From Methanoculleus thermophilus (GTDB lineage Archaea > Halobacteriota > Methanomicrobia > Methanomicrobiales > Methanoculleaceae), in contig NZ_BCNX01000008.1 in NCBI RefSeq assembly GCF_001571405.1, forward strand, positions 62,001 to 126,000: a stretch of DNA of 64,000 nucleotides. Direction: 5' to 3'. Shown in pieces: positions 8,126-20,828 of this stretch (within the stretch, counting starts at the first letter, position 1; every line of letters starts with the position of its first letter). Below the pieces are notes generated by a model, which saw only the letters and a program-made list of their open reading frames with translations, did not search any database and was not told the origin of the DNA. The position numbers were made by a program, and so were the translations under genes.

Positions 8126-9814
8126 ATGGAGCTTCCCTGGAAGAACAGCGTGGATGTCTGGTGCAGGCGGGGGCGGACCTACTGCGAGCAGGGGCAGTAC
8201 GATCGGGCCATCGAGTGCTACAACCGGGCAATCGCCCTGGATCTCGGCGCCGCCATTGCCCGTTACTGCAAGGGACGGGCCCTCATGGCGATCGGGCGTT
8301 ACCGGGAAGCAGTCAATTGTTTCGACCAGACCGTCAGGATCGACCCGACCTCTGCCCGCTTCTGGTATGCCGGGGGAGAGGCGCTCTACAGCCTTGGGCG
8401 GTACCGGGAGGCGGCCGAGTACTGTGGCCGGGCCGTGGAACTTGCACCCGACTCCACGGGCGCCTGGCTCATCCGAGGGCACGCTCTCCGAAAGCTCGGG
8501 CGGACGTCTGACGCACTCGCCTGTTATGACCGGGTCATTGCCATCGACCCGACCCGGATTGAGGGCTGGAGAGGGCGGGGTGCGGCGTTTGCCGCCGAAC
8601 GCCGGTACGATGCGGCGCTCGAATGTTACGACCGCATCATCGCCATCGACCCCGAGGACACAGAGGCCTGGTACGCGAAGGGGACGATCTATCTCCTCCT
8701 CGCCCGCTATGATACGGCGATCGAGTGCTTCGACCGCATTATCGCTATCAGTCCCGACCGTGCCGACGCCTGGTACAACCGGGGGTGCACCCTCATGACG
8801 CTTGAGCGCTACGAGGAGGCCATCCTGTCATTCGACCGGACACTCGCCCTCCGTCCCGACGATGCCGACGCCTGGTACAACCGGGGCCGGGCGCACCGCC
8901 TCTTGGAGCGCTACGAAGAGGCGATCGAGTCCTACAACCGGGCATACCGGATCAGCCCCGACCGCCCCGGGATCTGGCGTGAGAAAGGCATGGCGCTCAG
9001 GAGGCTGAAGCGTTACGACCTTGCGCTCGCCTCACTTGATCGGGCGCTCAGGGAGAACGCGGCCGACCCGGAGGTCTGGTACCAGAAAGGACTCGTCCAA
9101 TTCGCCAAAAGGCGCTACGAAGAGGCGATCGAGTGCTTCGACCAGACGCTCAGGCTCAAGGCCGATCATACGGGCGCAGACTACCACCGTGGCGAGAGTT
9201 ACTACGCTCTCGGCGACTACAGCAGGGCGGTCATCTGCTACCAGGCAGTGCTCCGGAGAGAGCCGGAGAACATAGCCGCCTTGAACAACTGCGGAAACGC
9301 GCTCCACGAACTCGGGCGCTACGAGGACGCACTTGGATGCTACGAGCGAGCACTCGAGATCGAGCCTAACAACCAGCAGATCCAGAAGAACAAGGCAAGC
9401 GTCCTCTCGACCCTCTCCGACTACGATAAAGCGCTCGAGTGCTTCGACCAGGAGGTCCGGGCCAACCCGGAGAACGTGGACGCCCGGTACAACAAGGGTC
9501 TCACTCTCTTCATCCTCGGGCGCTACGAGGAGGCCGCCGCCTGTTATGCACAGGCGCTCGCGATCGACCCTGCAAGGATGGATATCTGGGTTGCACAGGG
9601 AAACGTCCTCGTGATCCAGAATCGCTGTGAGGAGGCCCTCGCCTGCTACGACCGGGCGCTCGCCGCCGACCCCGACGACGTCGAGGCGCTCAAAGGGAGA
9701 GCGACGGCGCTTGTCTACCTCGACCGCCCGGCCGAGGCGATCCGGTGCTACGAGAGACTTTCACGGCTGCCCCGAAAGCAGGAGATTCAGCAAAAAGGGA
9801 GAATGAGGTCTTAG
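8126..9814 (+). CDS. Long tetratricopeptide-repeat (TPR) protein
   Basis: A 562-residue protein built almost wholly from about sixteen tandem 34-residue TPRs, each with the W-Y-G-Y-A-P pattern, for example AWYNRGCTLMTLERYEEAIL and the recurrent 'AIECFDRIIAI.PD'. The first repeat starts immediately at residue 11 and there is no signal peptide or other domain, so it is probably a cytosolic scaffold. Such proteins are abundant in Methanomicrobiales. The DNA is internally repetitive because the units are near-identical (for example the two copies of 'GCCGACGCCTGGTACAACCG' near 8762 and 8867), making it prone to copy-number change. Partner unknown. Confidence 0.9.
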   Translation: MELPWKNSVDVWCRRGRTYCEQGQYDRAIECYNRAIALDLGAAIARYCKGRALMAIGRYREAVNCFDQTVRIDPTSARFWYAGGEALYSLGRYREAAEYCGRAVELAPDSTGAWLIRGHALRKLGRTSDALACYDRVIAIDPTRIEGWRGRGAAFAAERRYDAALECYDRIIAIDPEDTEAWYAKGTIYLLLARYDTAIECFDRIIAISPDRADAWYNRGCTLMTLERYEEAILSFDRTLALRPDDADAWYNRGRAHRLLERYEEAIESYNRAYRISPDRPGIWREKGMALRRLKRYDLALASLDRALRENAADPEVWYQKGLVQFAKRRYEEAIECFDQTLRLKADHTGADYHRGESYYALGDYSRAVICYQAVLRREPENIAALNNCGNALHELGRYEDALGCYERALEIEPNNQQIQKNKASVLSTLSDYDKALECFDQEVRANPENVDARYNKGLTLFILGRYEEAAACYAQALAIDPARMDIWVAQGNVLVIQNRCEEALACYDRALAADPDDVEALKGRATALVYLDRPAEAIRCYERLSRLPRKQEIQQKGRMRS

Positions 9815-10944
9815 ATCCGGCCGATCCGCTCGACGGCCTCTCTCAACTTCTGCATCGAGGTCGCGTAGGAGAGGCGGAGCCAGCCGGGAGTGCCGAACGC
9901 CGTCCCCGGGGTGACCGCCACATGGATGTCCCGAAGCCACGAGCGGGCGACCGCCATATCGTCCCCCCCGACCTTGACGTAGGCGTAGAATGCACCGTCG
10001 GCGGGAGCGGTCGCGTAGCCGAGGTCGTGGAGCGCCGGGACGAGGAAGTCCCGCCGGCGCTCGAACTCGCGGCGCATCGACTCAACACAGTCCTGCGGGC
10101 CTTTGAGCGCCGCAACAGCCCCAAACATCGCAAACGTCGTCGGGTGGGAGATGGTGTGCTGCTGCACCTTCTCCATCTGCCGGATGATCGGGCGGGGAGC
10201 GACCGCGTAGCCGATCCGCCACCCGGTCATCGCGTAGGCCTTCGAGAACCCGTTGATGGTGATCGTCCGCTCTGCCATCCCGGGGAGGGAGGCGAGCGAT
10301 ATGTGCTCTTTGCCGCCGTATATCAACTTCTCGTAGATCTCGTCCGAGAGCGCGTAGAGGTCGTGGTCTAGGCAGATATCGGCGATGAGCCGGAGCGAGG
10401 ACGCATCAAGCACCGCGCCGGAGGGGTTCGACGGCGAGTTGACCACGATCATCTTCGTCCGGGGACCGACGGCCTCTAGAAGGGAGTCGTCGACCTGGAA
10501 GGTCTCCATAGAGAGCGGATGATGCCGGGCGGCGGCGCCCGCGAGCTGTACGCAGGGCTCGTAGGAGACCCAGGCGGGATCAAGGATGATCGCTTCGTCG
10601 CCCGGGTTCAGGACGGCTTCCATCGCCTCGTAGATGGCGTCCTTGGCGCCGCAGGTGACGAGCACCTCGTCGGGCTTTGCGGGGATGCCGTTCTCGCGGG
10701 TGAGTTTCTCGGCGATTGCGGCGGTAAGCGCCGGGATCCCGGCGCTCGGGGCGTAGTGCGTCTCGCCGCGCTGGATGGCCTCGATGCAGGCGTCTTTGAT
10801 ATGCTGCGGGGTATCAAAGTCCGGCTCACCAATCGAGAGGCTGATGACGTCGATACCCTCGGCGGCCATTCTCTTTGCGGCGTTCGAGATCTCGATCGTC
10901 GCCGAAGGGGCGATTGCCCCAACCTTCTCTGAGAGGCTCTTCAT
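9811..10944 (-). CDS. Class I/II PLP aminotransferase (aspartate-aminotransferase-like)
   Basis: A 377-residue fold-type I aminotransferase. Diagnostic stretches are [15 protein letters not shown] (substrate and dimer loop), [17 protein letters not shown], the PLP-stacking region [30 protein letters not shown], the Schiff-base lysine in [18 protein letters not shown], and the carboxylate-binding Arg in WLRLSYATS. Family members act on aspartate, aromatic or branched amino acids, and the sequence does not settle which. It overlaps the ribH gene by 4 bases and is the last gene of a four-gene operon. A second family member lies at 39,599-40,759. Confidence 0.9.
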   Translation of the reverse strand: MKSLSEKVGAIAPSATIEISNAAKRMAAEGIDVISLSIGEPDFDTPQHIKDACIEAIQRGETHYAPSAGIPALTAAIAEKLTRENGIPAKPDEVLVTCGAKDAIYEAMEAVLNPGDEAIILDPAWVSYEPCVQLAGAAARHHPLSMETFQVDDSLLEAVGPRTKMIVVNSPSNPSGAVLDASSLRLIADICLDHDLYALSDEIYEKLIYGGKEHISLASLPGMAERTITINGFSKAYAMTGWRIGYAVAPRPIIRQMEKVQQHTISHPTTFAMFGAVAALKGPQDCVESMRREFERRRDFLVPALHDLGYATAPADGAFYAYVKVGGDDMAVARSWLRDIHVAVTPGTAFGTPGWLRLSYATSMQKLREAVERIGRI

Positions 10945-11348
10945 CTCAATCGCTGGACCATCTTCACGGCCGACTCAACGGCGCGCTTCGCGTAGTCGAT
11001 ACGCTCGGTCGCCTCCATCCGGGTCATCCCCGGTCCGGAGATGCCGAGCGTGACGGGCTTGTTAAACTCAAGGGAGAGGTCGATGATCTTACGTGCCGCG
11101 TGCTGGACGACGATCTCGTCGTGCTGGGTCGCGCCCTCGATGACGCACCCGATGGTGACGACGGCATCAACGTTCCCGTCGGTCAGGAGTTTCTTGATCG
11201 CAAGCGGCATATCGTAGGCGCCCGGGACGTAGATCGTCTCAGCCACTTCCGCACCGAGGAAATTGGCATGCTCCCGGGCCTCGATCTCCATCATATAGGT
11301 GATGTCGCGGTTGAACTCCGCGACGACGAATCCAAGTCGTATTGTCAT
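10941..11348 (-). CDS. ribH: 6,7-dimethyl-8-ribityllumazine synthase
   Basis: Penultimate enzyme of riboflavin synthesis, condensing 5-amino-6-ribitylaminouracil with 3,4-dihydroxy-2-butanone 4-phosphate. From ATG 11348 it reads [20 protein letters not shown]. The substrate loop EFN, the [13 protein letters not shown] helix and [15 protein letters not shown] (with the catalytic His) are all present, and the C-terminal [18 protein letters not shown] fits archaeal RibH. At 135 residues it is the usual archaeal length. An in-frame ATG at 11375 adds nine residues with no homology. It lies 51 bases after ribC, so both steps leading to riboflavin (needed for FMN, FAD and F420) are encoded together. 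Confidence 0.95.
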   Translation of the reverse strand: MTIRLGFVVAEFNRDITYMMEIEAREHANFLGAEVAETIYVPGAYDMPLAIKKLLTDGNVDAVVTIGCVIEGATQHDEIVVQHAARKIIDLSLEFNKPVTLGISGPGMTRMEATERIDYAKRAVESAVKMVQRLR

Positions 11349-11399
11349 TCCAATCCTTCCTGTGGTATTACTCACGCCAGATAATCATCACTTTTTGGA

Positions 11400-12988
<1,589 letters not shown>

Positions 12989-13122
12989 ATGGATCAGTCC
13001 ATGTCGTCTCGTCAAATCCAGACGCAAGTTCCTTCAAGGAACTTGGATGTAGACTCTTATCAACCTCTCCACGGGCGATATCGACAGAGAGATAGGGGGG
13101 CAGGAGCAAACCAAAGGAAGAT

Positions 13123-13515
13123 ATGGTAGATGTCGCGGTGATCTGCGGTTCGGCCTCAGACAGCCAGATCGCAGAGAAGGTCTTTGGAGTTTTACGGGAA
13201 CATGGCGTCTCCTACGACTACCAGGTGATCTCGGCGCATCGGGACCCGGAACGGCTCGACGAGTATATTAAAGGGAGCGATGCCAGGGTCTTCATCGCGA
13301 TCGCCGGGCTCTCGGCGGCCCTCCCCGGGGTTATCGCCTCAAAAACGGCGCGCCCGGTGATCGGCGTTCCCGTGAGCGGCAAACTGATGGGGCTTGACGC
13401 CCTCCTCTCGATCGTCCAGATGCCGAGAGGCGTCCCGGTGGCCTGTGTCGGGGTGGATAACGGCGAGAACGCAGCGCACCTCGCAATCCGCATCCTCAAC
13501 GCGAGGAGCGCCTAA
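13123..13515 (+). CDS. purE: PurE-type 5-(carboxyamino)imidazole ribonucleotide mutase / AIR carboxylase
   Basis: Purine-pathway enzyme making CAIR. The 130-residue chain starts [20 protein letters not shown], has [13 protein letters not shown] (catalytic His), [19 protein letters not shown] and [20 protein letters not shown], then [15 protein letters not shown]. The central loop differs from bacterial class I PurE (which has GMAAHLPG in place of GLSAALPG), so the protein may use CO2 directly as class II enzymes do; that is inference. An AAGGAAG precedes the ATG by 2 bases. Length is the short archaeal form. Confidence 0.92.
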   Translation: MVDVAVICGSASDSQIAEKVFGVLREHGVSYDYQVISAHRDPERLDEYIKGSDARVFIAIAGLSAALPGVIASKTARPVIGVPVSGKLMGLDALLSIVQMPRGVPVACVGVDNGENAAHLAIRILNARSA

Positions 13516-13517
13516 AC

Positions 13518-13558
13518 CACTCTTTTTTGAAAGATTCTCTTCTATCAAAAGTGATTTT
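13518..13558. terminator. T-rich intergenic tract between converging purE and hppA
   Basis: Just after the purE stop, the plus strand has CTCTTTTTTG and further runs ending GTGATTTTTC. Oligo-T tracts are the usual archaeal termination signal and would serve purE; A-runs near 13,603-13,608 read as T-runs on the minus strand and could terminate hppA. Confidence 0.45.
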
Positions 13559-13614
13559 TCTGCGCGGCTTTTGGAGAAAATGCTCCCCGGCAGGCACGAT
13601 TAGGAAAAAAGGGG

Positions 13615-15639
<2,025 letters not shown>

Positions 15640-15729
15640 CTCTTTGCATTCCTCCAATTGGGTACACTATACAAGGGATTCCACACTTTTAAATATGTGT
15701 AAACCGTGATGGTCAAAACGGGTGGGGAT

Positions 15730-17133
15730 TTAAGAAAAATCCAGAACTTCCGGCTGGAGCGTCTGGAGATCGATGACGAACGCCCGCGCAGGCGTGGGGT
15801 GAATATTCATCTGTTTCTGGAACGACGTCTGGGACTGCCAGGTTCCGGCGTTCACCCCGAGGACGCCGCGGTAGCGGGTGACGCCGCAGATGTGGACGTG
15901 GCCCGTGAGGAGGATCTCAGGAAGGGGGTTGATGACGAGCCGGTCGGTCTTCATCGCGGCGATCGGCGTCCGCATCCCGTATGAGGGGGCAAGCAGCCGG
16001 CGTTTCAGCATCTCGTCCATGATCTCCCCGGGCCGCTCGTAACTTGCCCCCGGAATCAGCCCGATCATGTCGTCGAACGATCGGCCGTGATACATCAGAA
16101 CCCTGACACCCTGGAGGTTCAAGAGGCAGGGGTTCTCGACGAGGGTGCAGTTTGACGGAAACTTCGCGGTGAACTCCGGCGGAATGGCCGGCTGCGGTTC
16201 GGCCATCCTGACGACGTCGTGGTTCCCCGGAGCGGCGACGATCCGGATCCGTGAGGGGAGATCGCGGAGCATCTCGCCGAAACGGTCGTACTGCTCGTAG
16301 ATGTTCTTGATCGTCAGTTCCTGGTCCTGGCCGGGATAGATGCCGATACCGTCGACAAGGTCGCCGGCGATCAGGAGGTAGCCGACATCCGAGTCCTGGA
16401 GCCAGTCGGCGAACCGGTTCCACGCGTCGTCGAGGAAGGTATCGCTTCCCACATGGACATCGGATATGAGGACCGCTTTCCCCGGCCGGTCGCTCTTGAA
16501 CGGGGCGTGATTGATGGGAATGTCGGGGCGGAAGAGCTGCTCAGCAAAGAAGAGCCCGCCGTCGCCTGAGAGTTTTCCCTTGACCCCGAGGACCTCGTCG
16601 GGGAGGATCCGCTCCGCCTCCACAAACGTCTCCTCCCGCCCTTTGTTGAAGAGGACCTGAATCGCTCCTGTGGGATCCTCCAACTCGACGAGCCGGTGCC
16701 CCTTCCCGGTCGTCCGGACATCGGCCACCATCCCGATGATGTTGCACTCTTCGTCACGGTAGCGGTGGGGAGACTTTAACAGCGCCTCGATCGGCATCGC
16801 GGTCATCCGGCTCCGGAGCATTGAGGAGAGGGTGTTGTAGCGGTCGCGGAAGTAGTGGACGGCGTCCTCGTGGCCGCTGACGCTTCCCGTGGTCCCGGCG
16901 CTCCCGACGATCACCTCGAGTTCCGGGTCGACGAGGAACCGGGTCCCATCCCGGACCTTCTTTAAGCCCGGGATATGCTCCGGCATGATGACAAGGGTGT
17001 CGTCGGGGACCGCCGCCGCGATCCGGTCGATCAGCGTCGGATCGTTCTGCTCGCGAATGTACTGCACGACCTCCGGGTGAGCCTGGTGCTTCAGCTCAAG
17101 GAACCGGCGTACGATCTCAGCGTTGGCGAGCAT
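15730..17133 (-). CDS. polB: DNA polymerase D (pol II) small subunit DP1, 3'-5' exonuclease
   Basis: A 467-residue small subunit of the archaeal replicative polymerase PolD. The OB-fold region includes EECNIIGMVADVRTTGKGHR and PTGAIQVLFNKG. The C-terminal calcineurin-like/Mre11-like domain has all metal-binding motifs: LISDVHVGS, LIAGDLVDGIGIYPGQ, APGNHD and ILLTGHVHICG, so proofreading should be active. The large subunit gene (polC) is not in the window. It is divergent from the signal peptidase gene. Confidence 0.95.
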   Translation of the reverse strand: MLANAEIVRRFLELKHQAHPEVVQYIREQNDPTLIDRIAAAVPDDTLVIMPEHIPGLKKVRDGTRFLVDPELEVIVGSAGTTGSVSGHEDAVHYFRDRYNTLSSMLRSRMTAMPIEALLKSPHRYRDEECNIIGMVADVRTTGKGHRLVELEDPTGAIQVLFNKGREETFVEAERILPDEVLGVKGKLSGDGGLFFAEQLFRPDIPINHAPFKSDRPGKAVLISDVHVGSDTFLDDAWNRFADWLQDSDVGYLLIAGDLVDGIGIYPGQDQELTIKNIYEQYDRFGEMLRDLPSRIRIVAAPGNHDVVRMAEPQPAIPPEFTAKFPSNCTLVENPCLLNLQGVRVLMYHGRSFDDMIGLIPGASYERPGEIMDEMLKRRLLAPSYGMRTPIAAMKTDRLVINPLPEILLTGHVHICGVTRYRGVLGVNAGTWQSQTSFQKQMNIHPTPARAFVIDLQTLQPEVLDFS

Positions 17134-17239
17134 GGACTCATGTTATTCTCCCCCGGGCAATATTGGTTTATCTTTTTCTCGGGCATGGCCACCCCGGAGA
17201 ATCTATGTATATGAAGGGATAGCATTCTTTCTAGAACAA

Positions 17240-17902
17240 ATGTCGAATACCACCTGGCTGCAGCGTGCAGCATCGGCCGTGCGAGCGTTCCGGGAGAGCG
17301 ATCACCCGGCCGTCTCTCTCGCCCGGGACGTACTCTGGGTCGTCGCGGTCGTGGGGGGCATCGCCCTCGCCCTCTACCTCTTCGCCGGCACCTGGCCGGC
17401 GGTGGTCACGATCGAGTCCGAGAGCATGGTCCCGAACATGAACGTCGGCGACCTGGTCCTCGTCGTCGACGAGGACCGGTTCGGTCCCCTGACGACCTGG
17501 GCCGAGGGGCAACTGACCGGGTATACGTCCTTTGGGAACTACGGCGACGTGATCATCTACCGGCCGAACGGTGTCGACTCCGTCCACCCGATCATCCACC
17601 GCGCGATGACCTACGTCGATACCGAAGCCGTAAAGAACTCAGAGCTCGGGGCGTACTACGCCGACCCGCACGGCGGCTACATCACCAAGGGGGACAACAA
17701 CCCCTACATCGACCAGGTGAACCTCCGAATCGAGGGCGTCGGGGTTGTTGAGCCGGTCAAAAAGGAGTGGATTGTCGGCAAAGCCCTCATCGCGGTGCCG
17801 CTCGTCGGCTACCTCCCCCTGCACCTTGCCGAATTCGCCATCATCATCATCGTCATCATCATCATCCACGACTTCGTTCTTGCACGCCGAAAAAAAGAGT
17901 GA
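17240..17902 (+). CDS. Archaeal signal peptidase I (Sec11-like)
   Basis: A 220-residue membrane protease that removes signal peptides. From ATG 17240 (MSNTTWLQRAASAV) a transmembrane helix at about 35-55 precedes the catalytic serine in ESESMVPNMNVGDLVLVVDE (S-x-M). The archaeal/eukaryotic general base His lies in HPIIHRAM, and the GDNN motif is in TKGDNNPYID. A C-terminal helix rich in Ile (FAIIIIVIIIIHDFVLARRK) anchors the other end. TATA-like CTATGTATATGA lies at 17,203-17,214, so the leader would be a few bases only. It should process exported proteins such as the S-layer-like protein at 5-6 kb. Confidence 0.93.
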   Translation: MSNTTWLQRAASAVRAFRESDHPAVSLARDVLWVVAVVGGIALALYLFAGTWPAVVTIESESMVPNMNVGDLVLVVDEDRFGPLTTWAEGQLTGYTSFGNYGDVIIYRPNGVDSVHPIIHRAMTYVDTEAVKNSELGAYYADPHGGYITKGDNNPYIDQVNLRIEGVGVVEPVKKEWIVGKALIAVPLVGYLPLHLAEFAIIIIVIIIIHDFVLARRKKE

Positions 17903-17929
17903 TAATCCAGTACAGGAGACCTACTTACG

Positions 17930-19018
17930 ATGCCGCACTCACTGCATGACCTGCTCGACGACGTGCTCGCCGGCCACCGGCTCACGGAAGAAGAGGCCGT
18001 CCGCCTCTTCTCGACCCGTGACCGTGACGTTCTTGCCATCGCCGCCGCCGCGGACGAACTCCGCGAGGAGAAGGTCGGCGATCGCGTCACCTACGTCCGT
18101 AACCAGAACATCCACGTCACCAACGTCTGCAAGAACCTCTGCGGATTCTGCGGCTTTGGGAGACGGGTAGACGATCCCGAGGCCTTCTGCGACGATATCG
18201 CAACCGTGCAGGAGAAGGCGAGAATTGCTGTGAGCCGGGACGTCACCGAGATCTGTCTCCTCTCAGGGGTTCATCCCGACTACACGCTCGACTCCTACGT
18301 CGACCTCATCTCCTGCGTCCGGGAGGTCGCGCCCGGCGTGGACATCCATACGGCAAGCCCCGACGAGATCGCCTGGGCCTCGGAGCGGAGCGGGGTATCG
18401 ACCGTCGAGGTCATCGAGCGGTTCCGCGAGGCAGGCCTTGGAACCCTCCAGGGGACGGCGGCCGAGATCCTGGTCGACGACGTCCGACAGGTCATCTGCC
18501 CGAATAAGTGCGACACGCAAACCTGGGTCCGGATCATCAAAGAGGCGCACAGGATGGGCATCCGCTCGACGGCGACGATCATGTACGGGTCCTGCGAGAG
18601 CGAGGCGGACCGCGCCCGGCACCTCGCAATCCTCCGCGATATCCAGGACGAGACCGGCGGGTTCACCGAGTTCGTACCCCTCTCGTTCATCTATCAAAAG
18701 ACCCCGCTCTACCGGGCGGGGCGGGCCCCGCCCGGCGCAACCGGACGGGAGGATATCCTGATGGTCGCGGTCGCCCGGCTCTTCCTCGACAACTTCGACC
18801 ATATCCAGGTTTCATGGGGGAAGGTGGGGACGAAGATGGCCGAGATGGCCCTCCTTGCCGGCGCCGACGATCTTGGAGGGACGATGTTCTGCGACGACGT
18901 CTCGGTCGACGCCGGCGGCGAGGGGGCCGACTACCTGGACCCGGCCGATATGCAGCGGCTCGCCGAGGACATCGGGCGGACGCTCCGGCAGCGGACGACG
19001 ACCTACGAGCTCGTGTAG
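17930..19018 (+). CDS. cofH: CofH-family radical SAM protein (F420 biosynthesis), copy 1
   Basis: FO synthase subunit 2 family, a radical SAM protein that joins tyrosine to the ribityl-uracil precursor of F420. 362 residues. The cluster motif CX3CX2C is CKNLCGFC, preceded by YVRNQNIHVTNV. Other signatures are TEICLLSGVHPDYTLDSYVD, QGTAAEILVDDVRQVICPNK and STATIMYG. AGGAG lies about ten bases upstream of the ATG. It is a close paralogue of the gene at 19,443; the N-terminal 60 residues are almost identical, but the 110-180 region differs (SPDEIAWASERSG here against NPMEVAYAARKSG). The partner CofG is not in the window, so which copy is the true FO synthase subunit is undecided. Confidence 0.88.
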   Translation: MPHSLHDLLDDVLAGHRLTEEEAVRLFSTRDRDVLAIAAAADELREEKVGDRVTYVRNQNIHVTNVCKNLCGFCGFGRRVDDPEAFCDDIATVQEKARIAVSRDVTEICLLSGVHPDYTLDSYVDLISCVREVAPGVDIHTASPDEIAWASERSGVSTVEVIERFREAGLGTLQGTAAEILVDDVRQVICPNKCDTQTWVRIIKEAHRMGIRSTATIMYGSCESEADRARHLAILRDIQDETGGFTEFVPLSFIYQKTPLYRAGRAPPGATGREDILMVAVARLFLDNFDHIQVSWGKVGTKMAEMALLAGADDLGGTMFCDDVSVDAGGEGADYLDPADMQRLAEDIGRTLRQRTTTYELV

Positions 19019-19025
19019 ACCGATC

Positions 19026-19343
19026 TCACATCCTGTTTAAGGCCTCCCGGCCGGACATCCCGATCTCGACGCGGCGCTGCACAGCCGGGAGGTTTGCCGC
19101 CTTCACCTCGGCGTCCATCAGGGAGTCCAGGTTCTCAAGGGTCGACTCCTCCGAGACCCCGACGATCGCCGCAGGGACGCCGGCGTTCGCCAGCGCCTCG
19201 ATATCGAACCCGGCGGTCCCGATCATCCCTTCGTCGGTCACCCAGGCCATCAGGCTGGTGTTCCCGACCGGGATGACGTAGCCGTATGCGTCCTTGTAGC
19301 TGAGCCTTGTGCGTTGATGGCAGAGGATCTGTTCTTGGGCCAT
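19026..19343 (-). CDS. DUF1805 (YunC-like) protein
   Basis: A 105-residue protein of the DUF1805 family, of unknown function. From ATG 19343 (MAQEQILCHQRTRLS) it shows the family core GYVIPVGNTSLMAWVTDEGM, GTAGFDIEALANAGVPAAIV and a C-terminal helix (EVKAANLPAVQRRVEIGMSG). A TATA-like TTATTAT at about 19,367-19,373 lies 26 bases before this ATG, supporting it over an ATG at 19361. It is inserted on the opposite strand between the two cofH copies, converging with copy 1 (7-base gap). Confidence 0.8.
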   Translation of the reverse strand: MAQEQILCHQRTRLSYKDAYGYVIPVGNTSLMAWVTDEGMIGTAGFDIEALANAGVPAAIVGVSEESTLENLDSLMDAEVKAANLPAVQRRVEIGMSGREALNRM

Positions 19344-19442
19344 GACTGGCGGGATACTCACGAGGGATAATAAGTCTTGTGCCCGCTCCCGCGCGCCCGA
19401 AAATTCTTCCCCTCAAACGTCTCAGGGAGATTATCCTAGAGT

Positions 19443-20534
19443 ATGACGACGCTTCGACTGTTACTTCGCGATCTGCTCGCCGGTCACCGGCTCACGGAAG
19501 AGGAGGCCGTTCGCCTCTTCTCGGTGAGGGGGCGGGACGTCTGGAAGATCGCCGCTGCCGCGGATGAACTCCGTGAGGAGAAGGTCGGCGATCGCGTCAC
19601 CTATGTCCGAAACCAGAACATCAACGTCACCAACCTCTGCGTGAACGCCTGCGGGTTCTGCGGATTTTCGCGTAAGCCCGGTGACCCCGACGTCTTCTGC
19701 TACGACGAAGCCACCATCCGGGAGAAGGCCCGGGCCGCACGAGACCGCTCGGTAACCGAGATCTGCACGGTCAGCGGCCTCCATCCAGAATTTGACGCTC
19801 GCTCCTACGTCAATATCTACTCCTGGATCCGGGACGAGGCGCCCACGGTTCACATCCACGCAAGCAACCCGATGGAGGTGGCGTATGCCGCAAGAAAGAG
19901 CGGCATCTCCACCCGGGAGGTGCTCGGGATGATGAAGAGCGCGGGGCTCTCGACCCTCTGCGGGACAGCGGCCGAGATCCTGGTCGACGACGTCCGGCGG
20001 GTCATCTGCCCGGAGAAGATCGATACGGAAACCTGGGTCCGGATCATCAAAGAGGCGCACGGGATGGGCATCCCCTCGACGGCGACGATCATGTACGGAG
20101 CCTATGAGGGCGTAGCGGACTGGGTGCGGCACCTTGCGATCCTCCGCGATATCCAGGACGAGACCGGCGGGTTCACCGAGTTTGTGCCCCTCTCCTTCGT
20201 CCACCCGAACACCCCGCTCTACCGGGCGGGGCATGCCAGGGCCGGGGCGACCGGGCGGGAGGATATCCTGATGGTCGCGATAGCCCGGCTATTCCTCGAC
20301 AACATCGACCACATCCAGGTCTCGTGGGTGAAGACGGGGACGAAGATGGCCGAGATGGCCCTCCTTGCCGGCGCCGACGACCTCGGGGGGACGCTCTATG
20401 AGGAGAGCATCTCCCGGGAGGCAGGGGCCCGGGGGACGAGTTACCTCGATCCGATCGAGATGCGCAGGATCGCCGAGGACCTCGGGAGGACGCTTAGGCA
20501 GCGGACGACACTCTACGCCCTCCTCCCGGAGTGA
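19443..20534 (+). CDS. cofH: CofH-family radical SAM protein (F420 biosynthesis), copy 2
   Basis: Second CofH paralogue, 363 residues. The radical SAM motif is CVNACGFC after YVRNQNINVTNL; TEICTVSGLHPEFDARSYVN, HIHASNPMEVAYAARKSG and CGTAAEILVDDVRRVICPEK follow. Residues around HASNPMEV resemble the canonical CofH pattern 'HAFSPMEV' (recalled) more than copy 1 does, so copy 2 is the better candidate for authentic FO synthase subunit 2 (inference). A GGGAG lies about 13 bases upstream of ATG. Nucleotide identity to copy 1 is very high over long stretches (for example 18,470-18,600 against 19,971-20,101), indicating recent duplication or gene conversion. Confidence 0.9.
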   Translation: MTTLRLLLRDLLAGHRLTEEEAVRLFSVRGRDVWKIAAAADELREEKVGDRVTYVRNQNINVTNLCVNACGFCGFSRKPGDPDVFCYDEATIREKARAARDRSVTEICTVSGLHPEFDARSYVNIYSWIRDEAPTVHIHASNPMEVAYAARKSGISTREVLGMMKSAGLSTLCGTAAEILVDDVRRVICPEKIDTETWVRIIKEAHGMGIPSTATIMYGAYEGVADWVRHLAILRDIQDETGGFTEFVPLSFVHPNTPLYRAGHARAGATGREDILMVAIARLFLDNIDHIQVSWVKTGTKMAEMALLAGADDLGGTLYEESISREAGARGTSYLDPIEMRRIAEDLGRTLRQRTTLYALLPE

Positions 20535-20580
20535 TGCCGTTGGCGGGGCGGACCCGATCGGCCTGCCGCCAAACATCCCG

Positions 20581-20592
20581 GAAAATTATAAA
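20581..20592 (+). promoter_or_regulatory. TATA-like promoter of the DUF1328 microprotein gene
   Basis: GAAAATTATAAA, a good archaeal TATA/BRE match, lies about 66-77 bases before the ATG at 20658, giving an expected leader of about 45 bases that includes the hairpin at 20,622-20,640. Confidence 0.45.
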
Positions 20593-20621
20593 TGATAATG
20601 GGATAAATCGCGGCCCCTCAA

Positions 20622-20640
20622 CGCCGGCTGAAAGCCGGCG
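20622..20640 (+). promoter_or_regulatory. Perfect 8-bp stem-loop in the leader of the DUF1328 gene
   Basis: CGCCGGCT-GAA-AGCCGGCG is a fully paired G+C-rich hairpin with a 3-base loop. It ends 4 bases before the GGAGGAGG ribosome binding site (20,645-20,652), so if transcribed it sits right against the translation start signal. Confidence 0.5.
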
Positions 20641-20657
20641 ATTGGGAGGAGGCCAGG

Positions 20658-20816
20658 ATGGTAAACGGTCTTGTGGGCCTTGCAATCCTCTTCTTTGTAC
20701 TGGCGCTTGTCTTTGCTCTGCTAGGAGCACGGGGGGTTGCGGGGATATCGATGTCGATAGCGAAGTGGCTGGTCATCATCTTCATCGTTCTTGCGATCAT
20801 ATCGCTGCTGCTCTGA
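20658..20816 (+). CDS. DUF1328 / UPF0391 small membrane protein
   Basis: A 52-residue protein of two hydrophobic helices: [20 protein letters not shown], then [17 protein letters not shown], then [15 protein letters not shown]. This is the exact layout of the DUF1328/UPF0391 (YtjA) family, with the central G-x-R-G-x-A turn. It has an exceptionally strong ribosome binding site (GGAGGAGG, 5 bases before ATG) and a hairpin leader, suggesting high or regulated expression. In bacteria these proteins are often stress-induced; the function is not known. Confidence 0.85.
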   Translation: MVNGLVGLAILFFVLALVFALLGARGVAGISMSIAKWLVIIFIVLAIISLLL

Positions 20817-20828
20817 GGGGAGACACAC

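Noticed and set aside
8126-9814. Repetitive DNA pattern that could suggest a tandem repeat array
   Set aside because: The repeats are 102-base units coding for TPR motifs in one open frame, so they are protein-coding and not a CRISPR or satellite.
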